This document shows positions 21,719 to 31,675 of a DNA stretch of 64,000 nucleotides, piece after piece. Within the stretch, counting starts at the first letter, position 1. Every line of letters starts with the position of its first letter. The notes beneath the pieces are model-generated. The model was not told the origin of the DNA, did not search any database, and worked only from the letters and a program-made list of their open reading frames with translations. Source of the stretch: Amorphophallus konjac (Eukaryota > Streptophyta > Magnoliopsida > Alismatales > Araceae). Both the position numbers and the translations under genes were made by a program. The stretch is taken from positions 511,728,566 to 511,792,565 of the forward strand of contig CM040121.1 of NCBI GenBank assembly GCA_022559845.1, read 5' to 3'.

Positions 21719-23132
21719 TGTAGATTATGAAAAATCCACTTAATGAAAAAGGGGGGATGAAACCCAAACTCAAGTTTCTAAAGCTTAAAAATTAATAGTG
21801 AAAGGAAGAGCATGCGTGGGATGCTAAAGGGGAATGTGATCGCCAGAGGGGTTACCTCAAATAAGAAAAAGGATGATCGCGAGTACCTTGTGTTAAGCAG
21901 GGGAGATTGTGAATCCTTTCTTCCTCCTTCTACCGGCCGGCCGATGAAGGGGGTTCTTAGCCTTGATTACCTTGCAAGAACACACGTATCAAATAAAAGA
22001 GTGGATTAGCCAAAAGGTGTAGTATCAAAGTTCTAAGATTATGAAATTAATCAAATTAAACATGAACATGAACACACCTTGTGTGTTTTGGTTTTAAACC
22101 CCTAGGAGGAATAACAAGGTTTGAAAAAATATGGATGTAATGCTAAGCAATAATACGTAGAGTATGAGATCTAACAAGAACTAGAGGGAGGAAGGATTTG
22201 TAATGATGCTATGAATGCTAACAACACAATAAAACAAGCAAGAGAGAAAGAGAGAGCTCCTCTCTACTGTGCGTGCAGCAGTAAAGGTGACGAAGCTTTA
22301 GTATGTGATGGAACTGCAGTGGTTCATCTGTGGAAGAATAAGAGAATCGCCTGGAAGGAGAGCTCGTTTGGATGAATAACCTGCAAAACAAATAAGACAC
22401 TCTACTCTCTGTCAGCTCTGCTCTCTGGATAATGATCTCTCTCTCTCTTCTTGTTCTCTGTCCTCTGTCTTCTCGCGCGAAGAGACCCAGGAGGGGTATT
22501 TATAGGGCTAATATCCTTAGAGAACAAGGATTAAAACAAGGTAAATATCTTCCATCAAGAAACTCCCTTCCCAGTCGAATACAAGGCTCAAAATGAGGAA
22601 GGAACCATTACTGGAAAGAAGCAGGCGAAAGGGAGACGGAATTGAAAATGACGACCCCATGAAGGGCGTCAATTAAAAATGACGACACATCCAAAGGCGT
22701 TAATTAGAATAACGACTCCCATCAAGCTGTCAATTCCTGGATTTAATTATAGAAACAAATAACTTTCCTTATTTAAAATTATCAACTGACGCCTGCCAGA
22801 CAGACGTCAAATAATCAACGACTTTATGAAAGACGTTAATTCTACAATTTTCATTTTATTTGAAATTCGGAATTTTCAGTAAATCCATAAAATGACGCCC
22901 GTATTGGTAGTCGTCCATTGTTAAAAGAGGCGCCCTTGGCCATGCCGTCAATTTAAATAGCGCCTCTGATCAGGGCGTTAATTTCAATTTTTCAAGAAAA
23001 AAAATAAGAAATCACAATTAATTTATAGAAAATAGAAAAACTTCATATTAAATCAATATTGAAGTCCACTTTGGTGCGTCACATGGTGACATGAGATTTA
23101 CTCAACATAGCATCAATTTTAGCGTGTCTACA
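21719..23132 (-). repeat. Element A 5' LTR
   Basis: It has the same TGTAGATTATG start and GTGTCTACA end as 1507-2922. A TATAAATA box on the minus strand at 22497-22504 would place the transcript start just downstream, reading toward gag. The dyad array at about 22645-22990 lies in U3, upstream of the promoter. Confidence 0.93.
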
Positions 23133-24438
23133 ACAGGCTGTACGTCCCAGCCGAGGAGCAGGTTCATCGTGCGGTGTTGCGTGAGGCTCATGGGAGCAGG
23201 TACGCCGTACACCCGGGTGCGACGAAGATGTATCGGAACTTGCGGAGGCAGTTCTGGTGACTTGGCATGAAGAGAGACGTTGTCGAATTTGTGGCCAGGT
23301 GCCTGACCTGTCAGCATGTGAATGCGGAGCATCAGCGACCAGGAGGTACTCTCCAGCCCTTGGATGTTCCCGCGTGGAAGTGGGACCACGTGACCACGGA
23401 TTTTGTGGTGGGTTTACCGAGGACTCTGAGTGGGCAGGATAGTATTTGGTTACTGGTGGATCGGCTGACGAAGGTGACTCGGTTGTTACCGGTCAAGGTC
23501 AACTGGAGTGTGCCCAAGTTGGCTCGTTTTTATGTGGAGCGGATCGTTCCGTTGCATGGGATTCCCATCTCCATCGTGTCGGATCGGGATCCGCGCTTCA
23601 CTTCTGGATTCTGGAGGAGTTTCCAGCGAGCTCTTGGCACGGAGTTGGCGTTTAGTTCAGCGTACCATCCTCAGTCAGATGGTCAGTCTGAGAGGACCAT
23701 TCAGACCGTGGAGGATATGCTGAGATCCTGCTGCCTGGAGTGGCAGGGGAGTTGGATTCACCACCTGCCGTTGGTGAAGTTTGCCTACAACAACAGCTAT
23801 CATTCGAGCATCGGCATGGCTCCTTATGAGGCGTTGTATGGGCGTCCGTGTCGGACTCCACTTGACTGGTTTGAGGTTGGTGAGTGTGTTTTGACGGGAC
23901 CGGAGTTGGTGTAGCAGTGTGTGGATGTTGTGCACGTGGTTCGTCAGAACATGTTGGCGGCCCAGAGTCGGCAGAAGAGCTATGCTGACCGGAGGAGGCA
24001 GCCCCCCGCATTCGGCATGGGCGATCGGGTATTCTTGAGAGTTTCTCCGATGAAGAAGGTGATGCGTTTTGGACGGCGTGGGAAGCTGAGTCCCCGCTAT
24101 GTTGGTCCATTTCCCGTTGTGGAGCGCGTCGGTGAGGTGGCTTATCGGTTGCAATTACCCCCTGAGTTGGCGTCGGTGCATGACGTGTTCCACATCTCGA
24201 TGTTGCGGAAGTATATGTCCAATGACTCTCATGTTCTTGAGGATTCTGTTTGGCCCGAGGTGACTCCAGACCTTTCCCTCCCAGAGTTTCCTGTCCGCGT
24301 TGAGGATAGGCGAGAGCAGCGCCTGCGGAGCAAGGTCATCCCCTTGGTAAAGGTGGTGTGGCAGCGGCACTCTGGTGGTGAGGCTTCTTGGGAGCGTGAG
24401 GACGTGATGCGTCGGCAGTTCCCTTACTTGTTTGAGTG
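23133..24438 (+). pseudogene. Element E: chromovirus integrase with chromodomain-like C-terminus (fragment)
   Basis: The frame begins at the element A junction with LYVPAEEQVHRAVLREAHG and continues through a zinc-binding part ending CLTCQHVN. The core triad lies in [24 protein letters not shown] and SDGQSERTIQT. GPFPVVERVG is the GPY/F-like module. The end (VKVVWQRHSGGEASWEREDV) resembles the chromodomain of Tekay/Del chromoviruses. Stops at 23258-23260 (TGA) and 23912-23914 (TAG) break it. Everything upstream of the integrase is missing here, because element A adjoins. Confidence 0.88.
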
Positions 24439-24488
24439 AGTCTTCCTCATCTTTCACCTTAGGGTTGTCCTTAATTTCGAGGATGAAA

Positions 24489-24508
24489 TTCTTTTAAGGG
24501 GGGAGGGC
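24489..24508 (+). promoter_or_regulatory. Element E polypurine tract
   Basis: The bases TTTTAAGGGGGGAGGGC lie directly before the LTR start TGTAATATCCC, 50 bases after the integrase stop. This is a textbook plus-strand primer tract position. Confidence 0.85.
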
Positions 24509-27130
24509 TGTAATATCCCGGACCTTTTGGATCCTTTTTCGTGGGTCTCGAATCTGGTTTTTCAGAGTGTCCGGCTCCGTTGTGTCCAAAATTTCACTTC
24601 GGGCATCTTTCGTGTTCGGATCGGCGTGATCCGGAGTTGTTTCGGAGGCCCGGAAGCGTTCCGCGGCTTTTTCGCGCGTGTTTTCCGATTATCGATGTGT
24701 GTTTCGATAATTCCTCCGGAACCTCGCTGCGGGTGAATCGGGTCGTTCACCTGGGCACGAGTGATACCGTTGCGATCGGTGCGTTCCGAGGATCCCGAAA
24801 ATGTAATTGTCTATTTTTCGATATTTTCTAGAATTTCCAAATTTTCTATAAATACTCTCATTTCTCTCTCTCTCCCCACCCTCTTCTTCTTCTTCTTCTT
24901 CCTTCGCTTCTCCCCACCGTGACCACCGCCCCTCCCTCTCTCTTTCTCTCTCGTTCGACCGCGGCGACGTCCCCTTCCGGCTGCAGACGGTGCGGGGCGA
25001 CGGCGTGACGACGTGGGCGACGGCGAGGTGATCGTGGCGGCGTAAAGCTTGTGGGGAACCATGAAGGGACGAGGGTTTTCAAAGCGTTCTTCGTGATCTT
25101 GGTAATGATTCGGCGGAGCATTCGCTCCATTGAGGTAGGGTGACGTTCCCTAGCTCCTTGTCGAGCATTTCCATGATTTATAGGCCGAGGGGAGGCCGAG
25201 AGGCGCTTGATTAAGCGAGTTTGGGGTTTTCCATGATTTGGGGAGGGTTCGCCCGATCTATGGATTTAGCCCGCGATTTCACGTTTTGGTGGCCTAGTAT
25301 CATGCTAGGGGTCCCCAGGGGTCTTCCCCTTTGATTTCCCCCTCTCCGGTGGAGGCATGGGGGCGTGGTTGGGTTTTTTGGGCTTTCCCCGCCATTTCAC
25401 CGTCGGGCGGGTGTGGCGGTCGTTTCAGTGACCGTCACACCGTGTGACGCGCCTGGGCGGGTGCGCACAGCCCTTGTTTAGCCAACTAGGGTCTGGGAGT
25501 GTGACGGTCCCACGATAGACCGCCACAGGCGTGTGACGCGCCTGGGGTGGGCCGTCAGAGCGTCCCGACCGTTGGCATCCGACCGTTGGTTTGACCGTTG
25601 GGGGTCAAGGCGTGTGACGCACCAGGGCTGGCGCGTCACAGCCTTGTGACGGCCCAGCGTGGGTGCGTCAGGGTTATTCGACCTCCAGGCAATGTGACGC
25701 TCCAGGGCTGGACCGTTACATGTGTGTGACGCTCTAGGTGTGGACCGTCACATGCTGTGACGCACCGAGTGGCACGCGTCACAGTTTGCTTTTGTTTTTC
25801 CCTGTGACGCACCTGCATAGGCGCGTCACAGTCTGTAACGCACCGTGGCAGGTGCGTTACACTTGTTTTACACTGAGAGTGTGACAGCCTGCGTTGGACC
25901 GTCAGGGTCCTGTGACAGTCCAGCCTAAGACCATTAGGCGTCTGTGACGGTCTCGCCTAGACCGTCAGAGTCCTGTGACGCGTCTAGGGTAGACCGTCAG
26001 GCACTGGGTTGCCCCGGGTGGTTTGCAACCCCGTGTTTGTTCCAACCGTGGTCGCCGTGCGACGGTGCCGGTACGTGGGGTGGTCCCCGTACGTCGTCGG
26101 ATGCGGACGTGGTTTTCCGTTGACTCGAAAGTCTACTCCTTCAGTGACCCTCCACTAGTCGTAGCCCACCAGTACACGGTGTTGGTCTCACCAGGGAGTG
26201 GTGTACGGACCGACCCTTAGAGATGGTTTTTAGACTTGTTTCCGTCGGGCCCCACGTCTGTAGCCAGAGTGCGTCTAAGGGGAAAACCAGTCAGAGGGCC
26301 AGACCAGGGACGCGCGGTCTGTGTGTGCACACGTGGTTGGGGACAGTTGGACATACGCTGACGAGCGTGACCCCAACTAGTCACTTGTTTGTGGTACTTG
26401 TTTGGTGTCCGTGCCTCTGCTAGACGCTACCACGTCAGGCAGTTCACCAGCGGTGCGGTGTAAGTCGTCAGGGGACGCTACCGGCTGTGCTTCTAGTGGG
26501 AGGTACTCCTGTCGAGTCGGGAGTATCAGACTGTCAGTCGTATGACTTCGACCTTCGGGTTTCTGCCGTGTTGGCCGTTGTGTTCCGGTTATTTCGCTGT
26601 GGCACGTGTGTCAGTTTTCGTGCCGTGAGACCGTTACTTTGTAGATGGCAGGGCTTCCCTTTTTTTGAGATACTCGCTTACTGCTAGCATAGCGGTTTCT
26701 CCGTTTGCGAGGTAGGGTTCGAGTGATCTCTCCTGAGTCTTGTTCCGAGACTCATTCCCTACGTGTTTTCACCGTGTTTCAGGCGAGGCGAGGCTTCAGG
26801 GAGTTCGTCTGAGGCTCAGCGCGGCTCAGGTGCCCAGCGTTAGTGCCAGAGGTCAGAGCCGGGATATGCTCCGTGTAGCTGTACTCTCTTTTCTTGTCTC
26901 TGTACTAGTTGTGGACTACTGTTGTTATTTTATTGTTATATCGTGGACCATGTAAAACGTTAATTCATTTCCTGCTTATTTATATAACTATTTAATTCTG
27001 CAATTATTTGTGATACTTGTGTAGTTTCCACATCATCCTTCTAACCCTTCCGAGTCTTCGGACTCGTGGGTGGCGGTGCGAGTCTCGGGTTATCGGGCCT
27101 TCCCGGTAATCGGATTCTCGGGTCGTTACA
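24509..27130 (+). repeat. Element E 3' LTR (2.6 kb)
   Basis: It starts TGTAATATCCCGGACC and ends TCTCGGGTCGTTACA, giving TG...CA termini. A TATAAATA box is at 24847-24854, followed by a CT-rich tract. The stretch 25390-25995 is an array of about 14 long dyads. The 26000-27130 part is found in inverted orientation at 28543-29700. The matching 5' LTR is outside or lost. Open frames here are not genes. Confidence 0.85.
25390..25995. repeat. Array of about 14 TGTGACGnnCC...GGnnCGTCACA dyads in LTR E
   Basis: Each unit is about 30-45 bases with arms such as GTGACGCACC and GGCGCGTCAC. One unit, near 25833-25860, has arms GTAACGCACC / GGTGCGTTAC, a paired change on both sides. Another, near 25943-25967, has GACGGTC / GACCGTC. 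Units are separated by short non-conserved spacers. Confidence 0.85.
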
Positions 27131-28435
27131 GAGACAACCAGTCAAAACTCAAGAGTCGCTACCAGACAAGGATAGGAGTACCAACCCACTAGAAGTAAAG
27201 CCGGATTCGTCCACTGACAGCTTAAACCATGCCTCGGGTGTCCCCCCGACCCCTGGTGGAACGGGGACACCATACTAGTAACCACAGAACAAGTGACTAG
27301 CTGGGGTCACGCTCGTCAGCGTGGGTCCAACCACCCCCAACCACGTGTGCACACACAGACCGTGCGTCTCTGGTCTGGCCCTCTAACTGGTTTTCCCCTC
27401 AGCTGGACTCTGGCTGGTAGACGTGGGGCCTGACGGATACCAGTCTAAAATCGTCTCTCTGGGGTAGCCTCGCCACCACTCCCTGGTGGGATCACTCGCG
27501 TGTCGGAAGGCTATGACTAGTGAAGGGTCACTGAAAGAGTAGACTCTCTAGTCAACGGAAAATAACGTCTAAACCGGACAAAGTACAAGGACCGCTCCTC
27601 ATACCGACACCGACTCGCGGTGACACAAGCCGAGAACACCACCTCCCGGAATCCCACGGCACCTTAACATGTGGCCCCCACATGATGCCCAGCATCAGTC
27701 AGACCACGGGTCAGCACGCGGATCGAGATCCACTCCCCGGAGACTCGAATCGGCAAAACATAACTCCGGTTGGACATGAACCGCTAGCGGTCCACCTTTG
27801 GGCCGCCACAAGGGCTAGCGGTTCAACATTAGGCCGCTACACTGGGTGTAGCGGTTCAGCATTAGGCCGCCACCCTTTGGGTTGCGAAGACACAAACGGT
27901 CCTATATAGGGCCGCCAAAGAGCATGAGGCGGGCGTACCTTTCGCCTCCAGACCCCAAAATCTCCAACAGTCAGAAACCAACTGTCAAAAATGTCTCGAA
28001 GGCCACACCGACCAACTCAGCTGGCGGTCGACCCTTCGGCCGCCACCTGGGCTCTGGCGGTTCATCGTATGGCCGCCAGGCCCAACCTACGTGCGGAACA
28101 CCAAAAGCGGTAGTAAAGGGACCGCCAGAAGGAAGAGGCGGTCACTGGAAGGACCGCCAGAGTTCCTGAAAATCGAGAACGGCGAGAAAACCCCAAAATC
28201 GCCATTCCACGCCCCATTCACCCCCGGGTGAAGGGGAAACAATAGGGAAACTTGTTCCCAAGCCCCAATGCATATTTTGATGCCTACAAACCACAAAATA
28301 GCAGATTAAAACGCTAGATCGGCCACTCAAGCCCCAAAAAATGATTTTCCCTTCCAGGCTCAAAATAACCCACTCTCGACCTCGCCTCGGCCTAGAAATC
28401 ACGGGGAAGATAAATACCGAGCTAAGGATCGTCAC
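27131..28435 (-). repeat. LTR fragment G, chromovirus-type, inverted
   Basis: The segment right of LTR E is alignable in reverse complement to the middle of LTR E and to LTR F (for example the GTGTGCACACACAGACCGTGCG region and the CACTCCCTGGTGGGA region). It seems to be the target into which element E inserted. It includes a separate palindrome array at 27780-28170. No coding region is seen. Confidence 0.65.
27780..28170. repeat. Array of GCGGTTCA...GGCCGC dyads in LTR G
   Basis: Units such as CTAGCGGTTCAACATTAGGCC, GTAGCGGTTCAGCATTAGGCC, GGCGGTCGACCCTTCGGCCG and GGCGGTTCATCGTATGGCCG recur about seven to eight times. The dyad is GCGG...CCGC with a 10-13 base centre. The core differs wholly from the GACG/CGTC arrays of the neighbouring elements. 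Confidence 0.8.
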
Positions 28436-28485
28436 TATAATATCCCGGACCTTTCGGATCCTTCTTCGTGGGTCTCGGATCTGGT
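28436..28485 (+). repeat. 50-bp copy of the LTR E start
   Basis: The bases from TATAATATCCCGGACC match the first 50 bases of LTR E, with TGTA changed to TATA, then break off into sequence that belongs just downstream of a primer site in opposite orientation. It marks a rearrangement breakpoint between G and F. Confidence 0.7.
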
Positions 28486-28520
28486 ACTACTACAATTACC
28501 TATGATTCTCGTATAGCTCC

Positions 28521-28540
28521 ACAACCGCGCTCTGATACCA
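28521..28540 (-). promoter_or_regulatory. Element F primer binding site (initiator Met tRNA type)
   Basis: On the minus strand TGGTATCAGAGCGCGG begins two bases after the LTR end at 28543. TGGTATCAGAGC is the standard complement of plant initiator methionine tRNA, used by chromoviruses and copia elements. Confidence 0.88.
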
Positions 28541-28542
28541 AC

Positions 28543-29768
28543 TATAACGACCCGAGAATCCGATTACCGGGAAGGCCCGATAACCCGAGACTCGTACCGT
28601 CACCCACGAGTCCGAAGACTCGGAAGGGTTAGAAGGATGGTGCGGAGACTACACAAGTATCACAAATAATTGCAGAATTAAATAGTTATATAAATAAGCA
28701 GGAAATGAATTAACGTTTTACATGGTCCACAATATAACAATAAAATAACAACAGTAGTCCATAACTAGTACAGAGACAAGAAAAGAGAGTACAGCTACAC
28801 GGAGCATATCCCGGCTCTGACCTCTGGCACTAACGCTGGGCACCCGAACCACGCTGAGCCTCAGACGTGCTCCCCTGAAGCCGCGCCTCACCTGAAACAC
28901 GGTGACAACACGCAGGGAACGAGTCTCAAAATAAGACTCAGTAGGGATCACTCGAACCCTACCTCGCACACGGAGAAATCGCTACGCTAGCAGTAAGCGA
29001 GTACCTTGGAAAGAGAAGCCCTGCCATCTACAAAACACCGGTTTCACGGCACGAAAACTGACACACGTGCCACGGTGAAACGACCTGAACACCACGGCCA
29101 CCACGACAAAACCCGAAGGTCGAAGTCACAAGACTGACAGTCTGCCACTCCCGACTCGACAGAAGTACCTCCCACTAGAAGCACAGTCGGTAGCGTCCCC
29201 TGACGTCTTACACCGCACCGCAGGTGAATAGCCTAACGTGGCCGCTCCTACCAGAGGCACGGACGCCGAACAAGAACCACAACGAGCGACTTGCTGGGGT
29301 CACGCCCATCGGCGTGGGTCCAATCGCCCCCAACTACGTGTGCACACACAGACCATGCGTCCTAGGTCTTGCCCTCTGATCGGTTTTCCCCCGTAGCCAG
29401 ACTTTGGCTAACGACGAGGGGTCCGACGGAAACCAGTCCAAAACCGTTCTTAGGGTAGCCTCTCCACCACTCCCTGGTGGGACCACACGAGTGTAAGCAG
29501 GCTACGACTTGTGGACTGTCACTAAAGGAGTAGACTATCAAGTCAGCGGAAAGCAACGTCACAACCGGACGGTACAAGGAACGCCCCTCGTACAAATCAC
29601 CGTCGCACGGTGACACAAGCCGACAACAACATCTCCCGGTACCGCTCGGTACGACGAGAGACAAGCCGACACGACCCATCCCCTTGATCGGTCCACCTTG
29701 GGCCTCTCAGGGATGTGCGGTCATACCGGGGCCGCACCAGGTTTAAACGGCCAGGACGTGACCGGTTC
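28543..29768 (-). repeat. Element F 5' LTR, cut by the assembly gap
   Basis: Its minus-strand end reads GGGTCGTTATA (LTR E ends GGGTCGTTACA), and it matches 26000-27130 in reverse complement. Only about 1.2 kb is present before the N run. The last bases before the gap already contain a dyad (GTGCGG...CCGCAC), so the gap probably falls in this LTR's own palindrome array. Confidence 0.8.
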
Positions 29769-29868
29769 NNNNNNNNNNNNNNNNNNNNNNNNNNNNNNNN
29801 NNNNNNNNNNNNNNNNNNNNNNNNNNNNNNNNNNNNNNNNNNNNNNNNNNNNNNNNNNNNNNNNNNNN
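29769..29868. other. Assembly gap of 100 N
   Basis: Exactly 100 N, a conventional placeholder of unknown true length. Adjacency of the two sides is not proven by sequence. Confidence 0.99.
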
Positions 29869-30560
29869 GTTGTGACTGAAGTTATTAAGCCATCGGGTGC
29901 CGCGGGCCCCGATGTGACTGGAGTAGCTAACAGTCAGGTGCTGGGGGTATCGTTGTGACTGAAGTTGTTCAGCGATCGGGTGCCGTGGGCACCGATGCGA
30001 CTAGATCGTAGCTGGCAGTCGGGTGCTGGGGGCACCGTTGTGACTGAAGTTATTGAGCGATCAGGTGCCGCAGGCCCCGACGTGAGTGGAGTAGTCGGTA
30101 GTCGGGTGCAGGGGGCATCGTTGTGACTAAGGTTGTTGAGCGATCGGGTGTCGTGGGCACCAATGTGACTAGAGTAGCTGGTAGTCGGGTGACGGGGGCA
30201 CCGTTGTGACTATGGTTGTTGAGCGATCGGGTGCCGTGGGCCCCGACGTGACTGGAGTTGCTGGTAGTCGGGTGCTGGGGGCATTGTTGTGACTGAGGTT
30301 GTTGAGCGATCAGGTGTCGTGGGCACCGATGTGACTTGAGTAGCTAGCAGTCGGGTGCTGGGGGCACCGTTGTGACTAAGGTTGTTGAGCGCCGTTGGGG
30401 CTAGAGTGGCCCGACGCCGTCTGGACTCGACAGTCGGGTGCCGGGGGAACCGTTGTGACCCGAGTGGGTGAGTGGTCGGGTGCCGCGGGCCCCGACGTGA
30501 CTGGAGTAGCTGACAGTCAGGTGCCAGGGGCACCGTTGTGACTGAAGTAATTGGTTGCCA
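29869..30560. repeat. 83-bp tandem repeat, about eight units
   Basis: The word GTTGTGACT or GTTGTGACC starts at 29869, 29952, 30037, 30120, 30203, 30286, 30369, 30452 and 30535, so spacing is 83 with two slips. Each unit also has GATCGGGTGCCG, CCGACGTGACTGGAGTAGCT and CAGTCGGGTGCTGGGGGC. The array begins at the N gap and probably extends into it. Frames through it are not genes. Confidence 0.92.
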
Positions 30561-31225
30561 TGAGACCTCGATGGTCATGCTCGGGACACGTTCACAGAGG
30601 CAGGGGCTTGACTCTTCATTTTGCGTCAAGGCTCGTCAAGTATGCCCATTGTTCAGATAACTGTCTTGAGGGCATGCCTATCGAGGTGACACGTGGGCGG
30701 TGCACGACCTTTGAAGCAGGGACCGAGTAGGGTGCTGTCATGCAGTAGCATCTGGGTCGAGCACGAACATCGAGATAGGGCAAGAGGCAGAGTTCATTCG
30801 TCAGGCAACCTTTGGGGTAATGCATGATTATCGGGATAGGGTCGGCAAGATGCTTTCATCAAGCAACATCTGGGGCCGTGCACGCTTATCGAGATAGGGC
30901 ACTGATGGGGTGCCAACAAGCAACGTCTGAGGGTGTGCACATATATCAAGGGATGGCCCAAGTAGAGTGTTTTCATCAAGCAACATCCGGGCAACATGTG
31001 ATAGTCTGACGACATCCAGATAGAGTGCGTTCATCAAAGCAGGGGCCGCACTTGAGAAGGTTTGTGTTTTCGCTAAACGTCGTAGGGGGCGCGATTATGC
31101 AACATGCCCTCTGCGTGAGCCTAGCAAACACAAGACCAGCCAACCAAATGCTTCATGTGTCGTTTGTAGTCTCGGGGGCGAGCTCCATGCATGTTCATAG
31201 GTGTTCTTGCCCCTTTAGCTTCTAA
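30561..31225. repeat. Degenerate tandem repeats with TCATCAAGCAACATCTGG core
   Basis: ATCAAGCAACATC, CGAGATAGGGCA and GTGCACG words recur at about 65-75 bp from about 30640 to 31040. Homology between units is low. No gene is supported. Confidence 0.6.
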
Positions 31226-31227
31226 GG

Positions 31228-31620
31228 GGGGCTTTTATAGAGGAATATGAAAGGTCAGGGGGGTTTAGGTGGACCAAGTTGAGGGTAGAACTTGGTCCGT
31301 GTAAACCCTTGAAAAAATATTTTTTTTTCAGAGTGGGGGAGGGAGTGTTTAGGCGGACCAACCCAGGGGCTGGGTTTGGTCCGCCTAAACCCCTCCCCAG
31401 GGGGGGTTTACGCGGAGCAAAGGCTGGGTTTTTGATTAAAAAGTTTTTTTTTGTTATTGGTTGGGGTTTAGGTGGACCAGCCCTGGGGGCCAATCTGGTC
31501 CGCGTAAACCCTTCCCCTTGGGGGGTTTACGCGGAGCAAACTGGGGGTTTAATCTGGTCCGCGTAAACCCCCCAAGATGGGGCGTTTACGCGGAGAAAAC
31601 TGGGGGATTTTTTAGGAGAG
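31228..31620. repeat. Array of GTTTACGCGGACCA...TGGTCCGCGTAAAC palindromes
   Basis: Units include GTTTAGGCGGACCAAC paired with TTGGTCCGCCTAAAC, and GTTTACGCGGAGCAAA paired with TGGTCCGCGTAAAC. About four complete pairs are present in 390 bases. Arms of 12-14 bases face each other across 15-30 base centres. Some arms carry C/T or G/A changes matched by the partner (GGCGGACC/GGTCCGCC). Confidence 0.85.
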
Positions 31621-31630
31621 AGAAATGGGT

Positions 31631-31675
31631 TATTATTATCATCATCATCATCATCATTATTATTATTATTATTTG
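31631..31675. repeat. ATC/ATT trinucleotide microsatellite
   Basis: TTATTATTATC, then ATC repeated about five times, then ATT repeated about five times. A simple sequence repeat directly after the palindrome array. Confidence 0.9.

Larger units (their letters stand above)
1507..23132 (-). mobile_element. Element A: 21.6-kb Tat-like Ty3/gypsy retrotransposon with two antisense genes
   Basis: Two LTRs of about 1.41 kb (1507-2922 and 21719-23132) bracket a minus-strand gag-pol (20516 to 12372). Order on the minus strand is 5' LTR, primer site, leader, gag, protease, G-patch, RT, RNase H, second RNase H, integrase, a spacer, two genes on the opposite strand, polypurine tract and 3' LTR. By eye the LTRs differ at about 20 positions, so the insertion is fairly young. 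Gag-pol carries stops and small indels, so the copy is not autonomous. The flanking pentamers (GTGTG left, ACAGG right) do not match, unlike element B. The second RNase H and long 3' region with antisense ORFs are known features of the Tat lineage; the subfamily is not determined. Confidence 0.9.

Noticed and set aside
21346..21723. Overlapping frames of 74-125 codons in the element A leader
   Set aside because: They are translations of the hairpin array (GAREGANGS-type repeats) between primer site and gag.
23652..24154. Two minus-strand frames of about 155 codons
   Set aside because: They lie opposite the chromovirus integrase, which has clear DDE motifs on the plus strand.
25390..25995. 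Regularly spaced dyads considered as a CRISPR array
   Set aside because: The units are degenerate, spacers are not of constant length, the repeat is inside a plant LTR and no cas genes are present.
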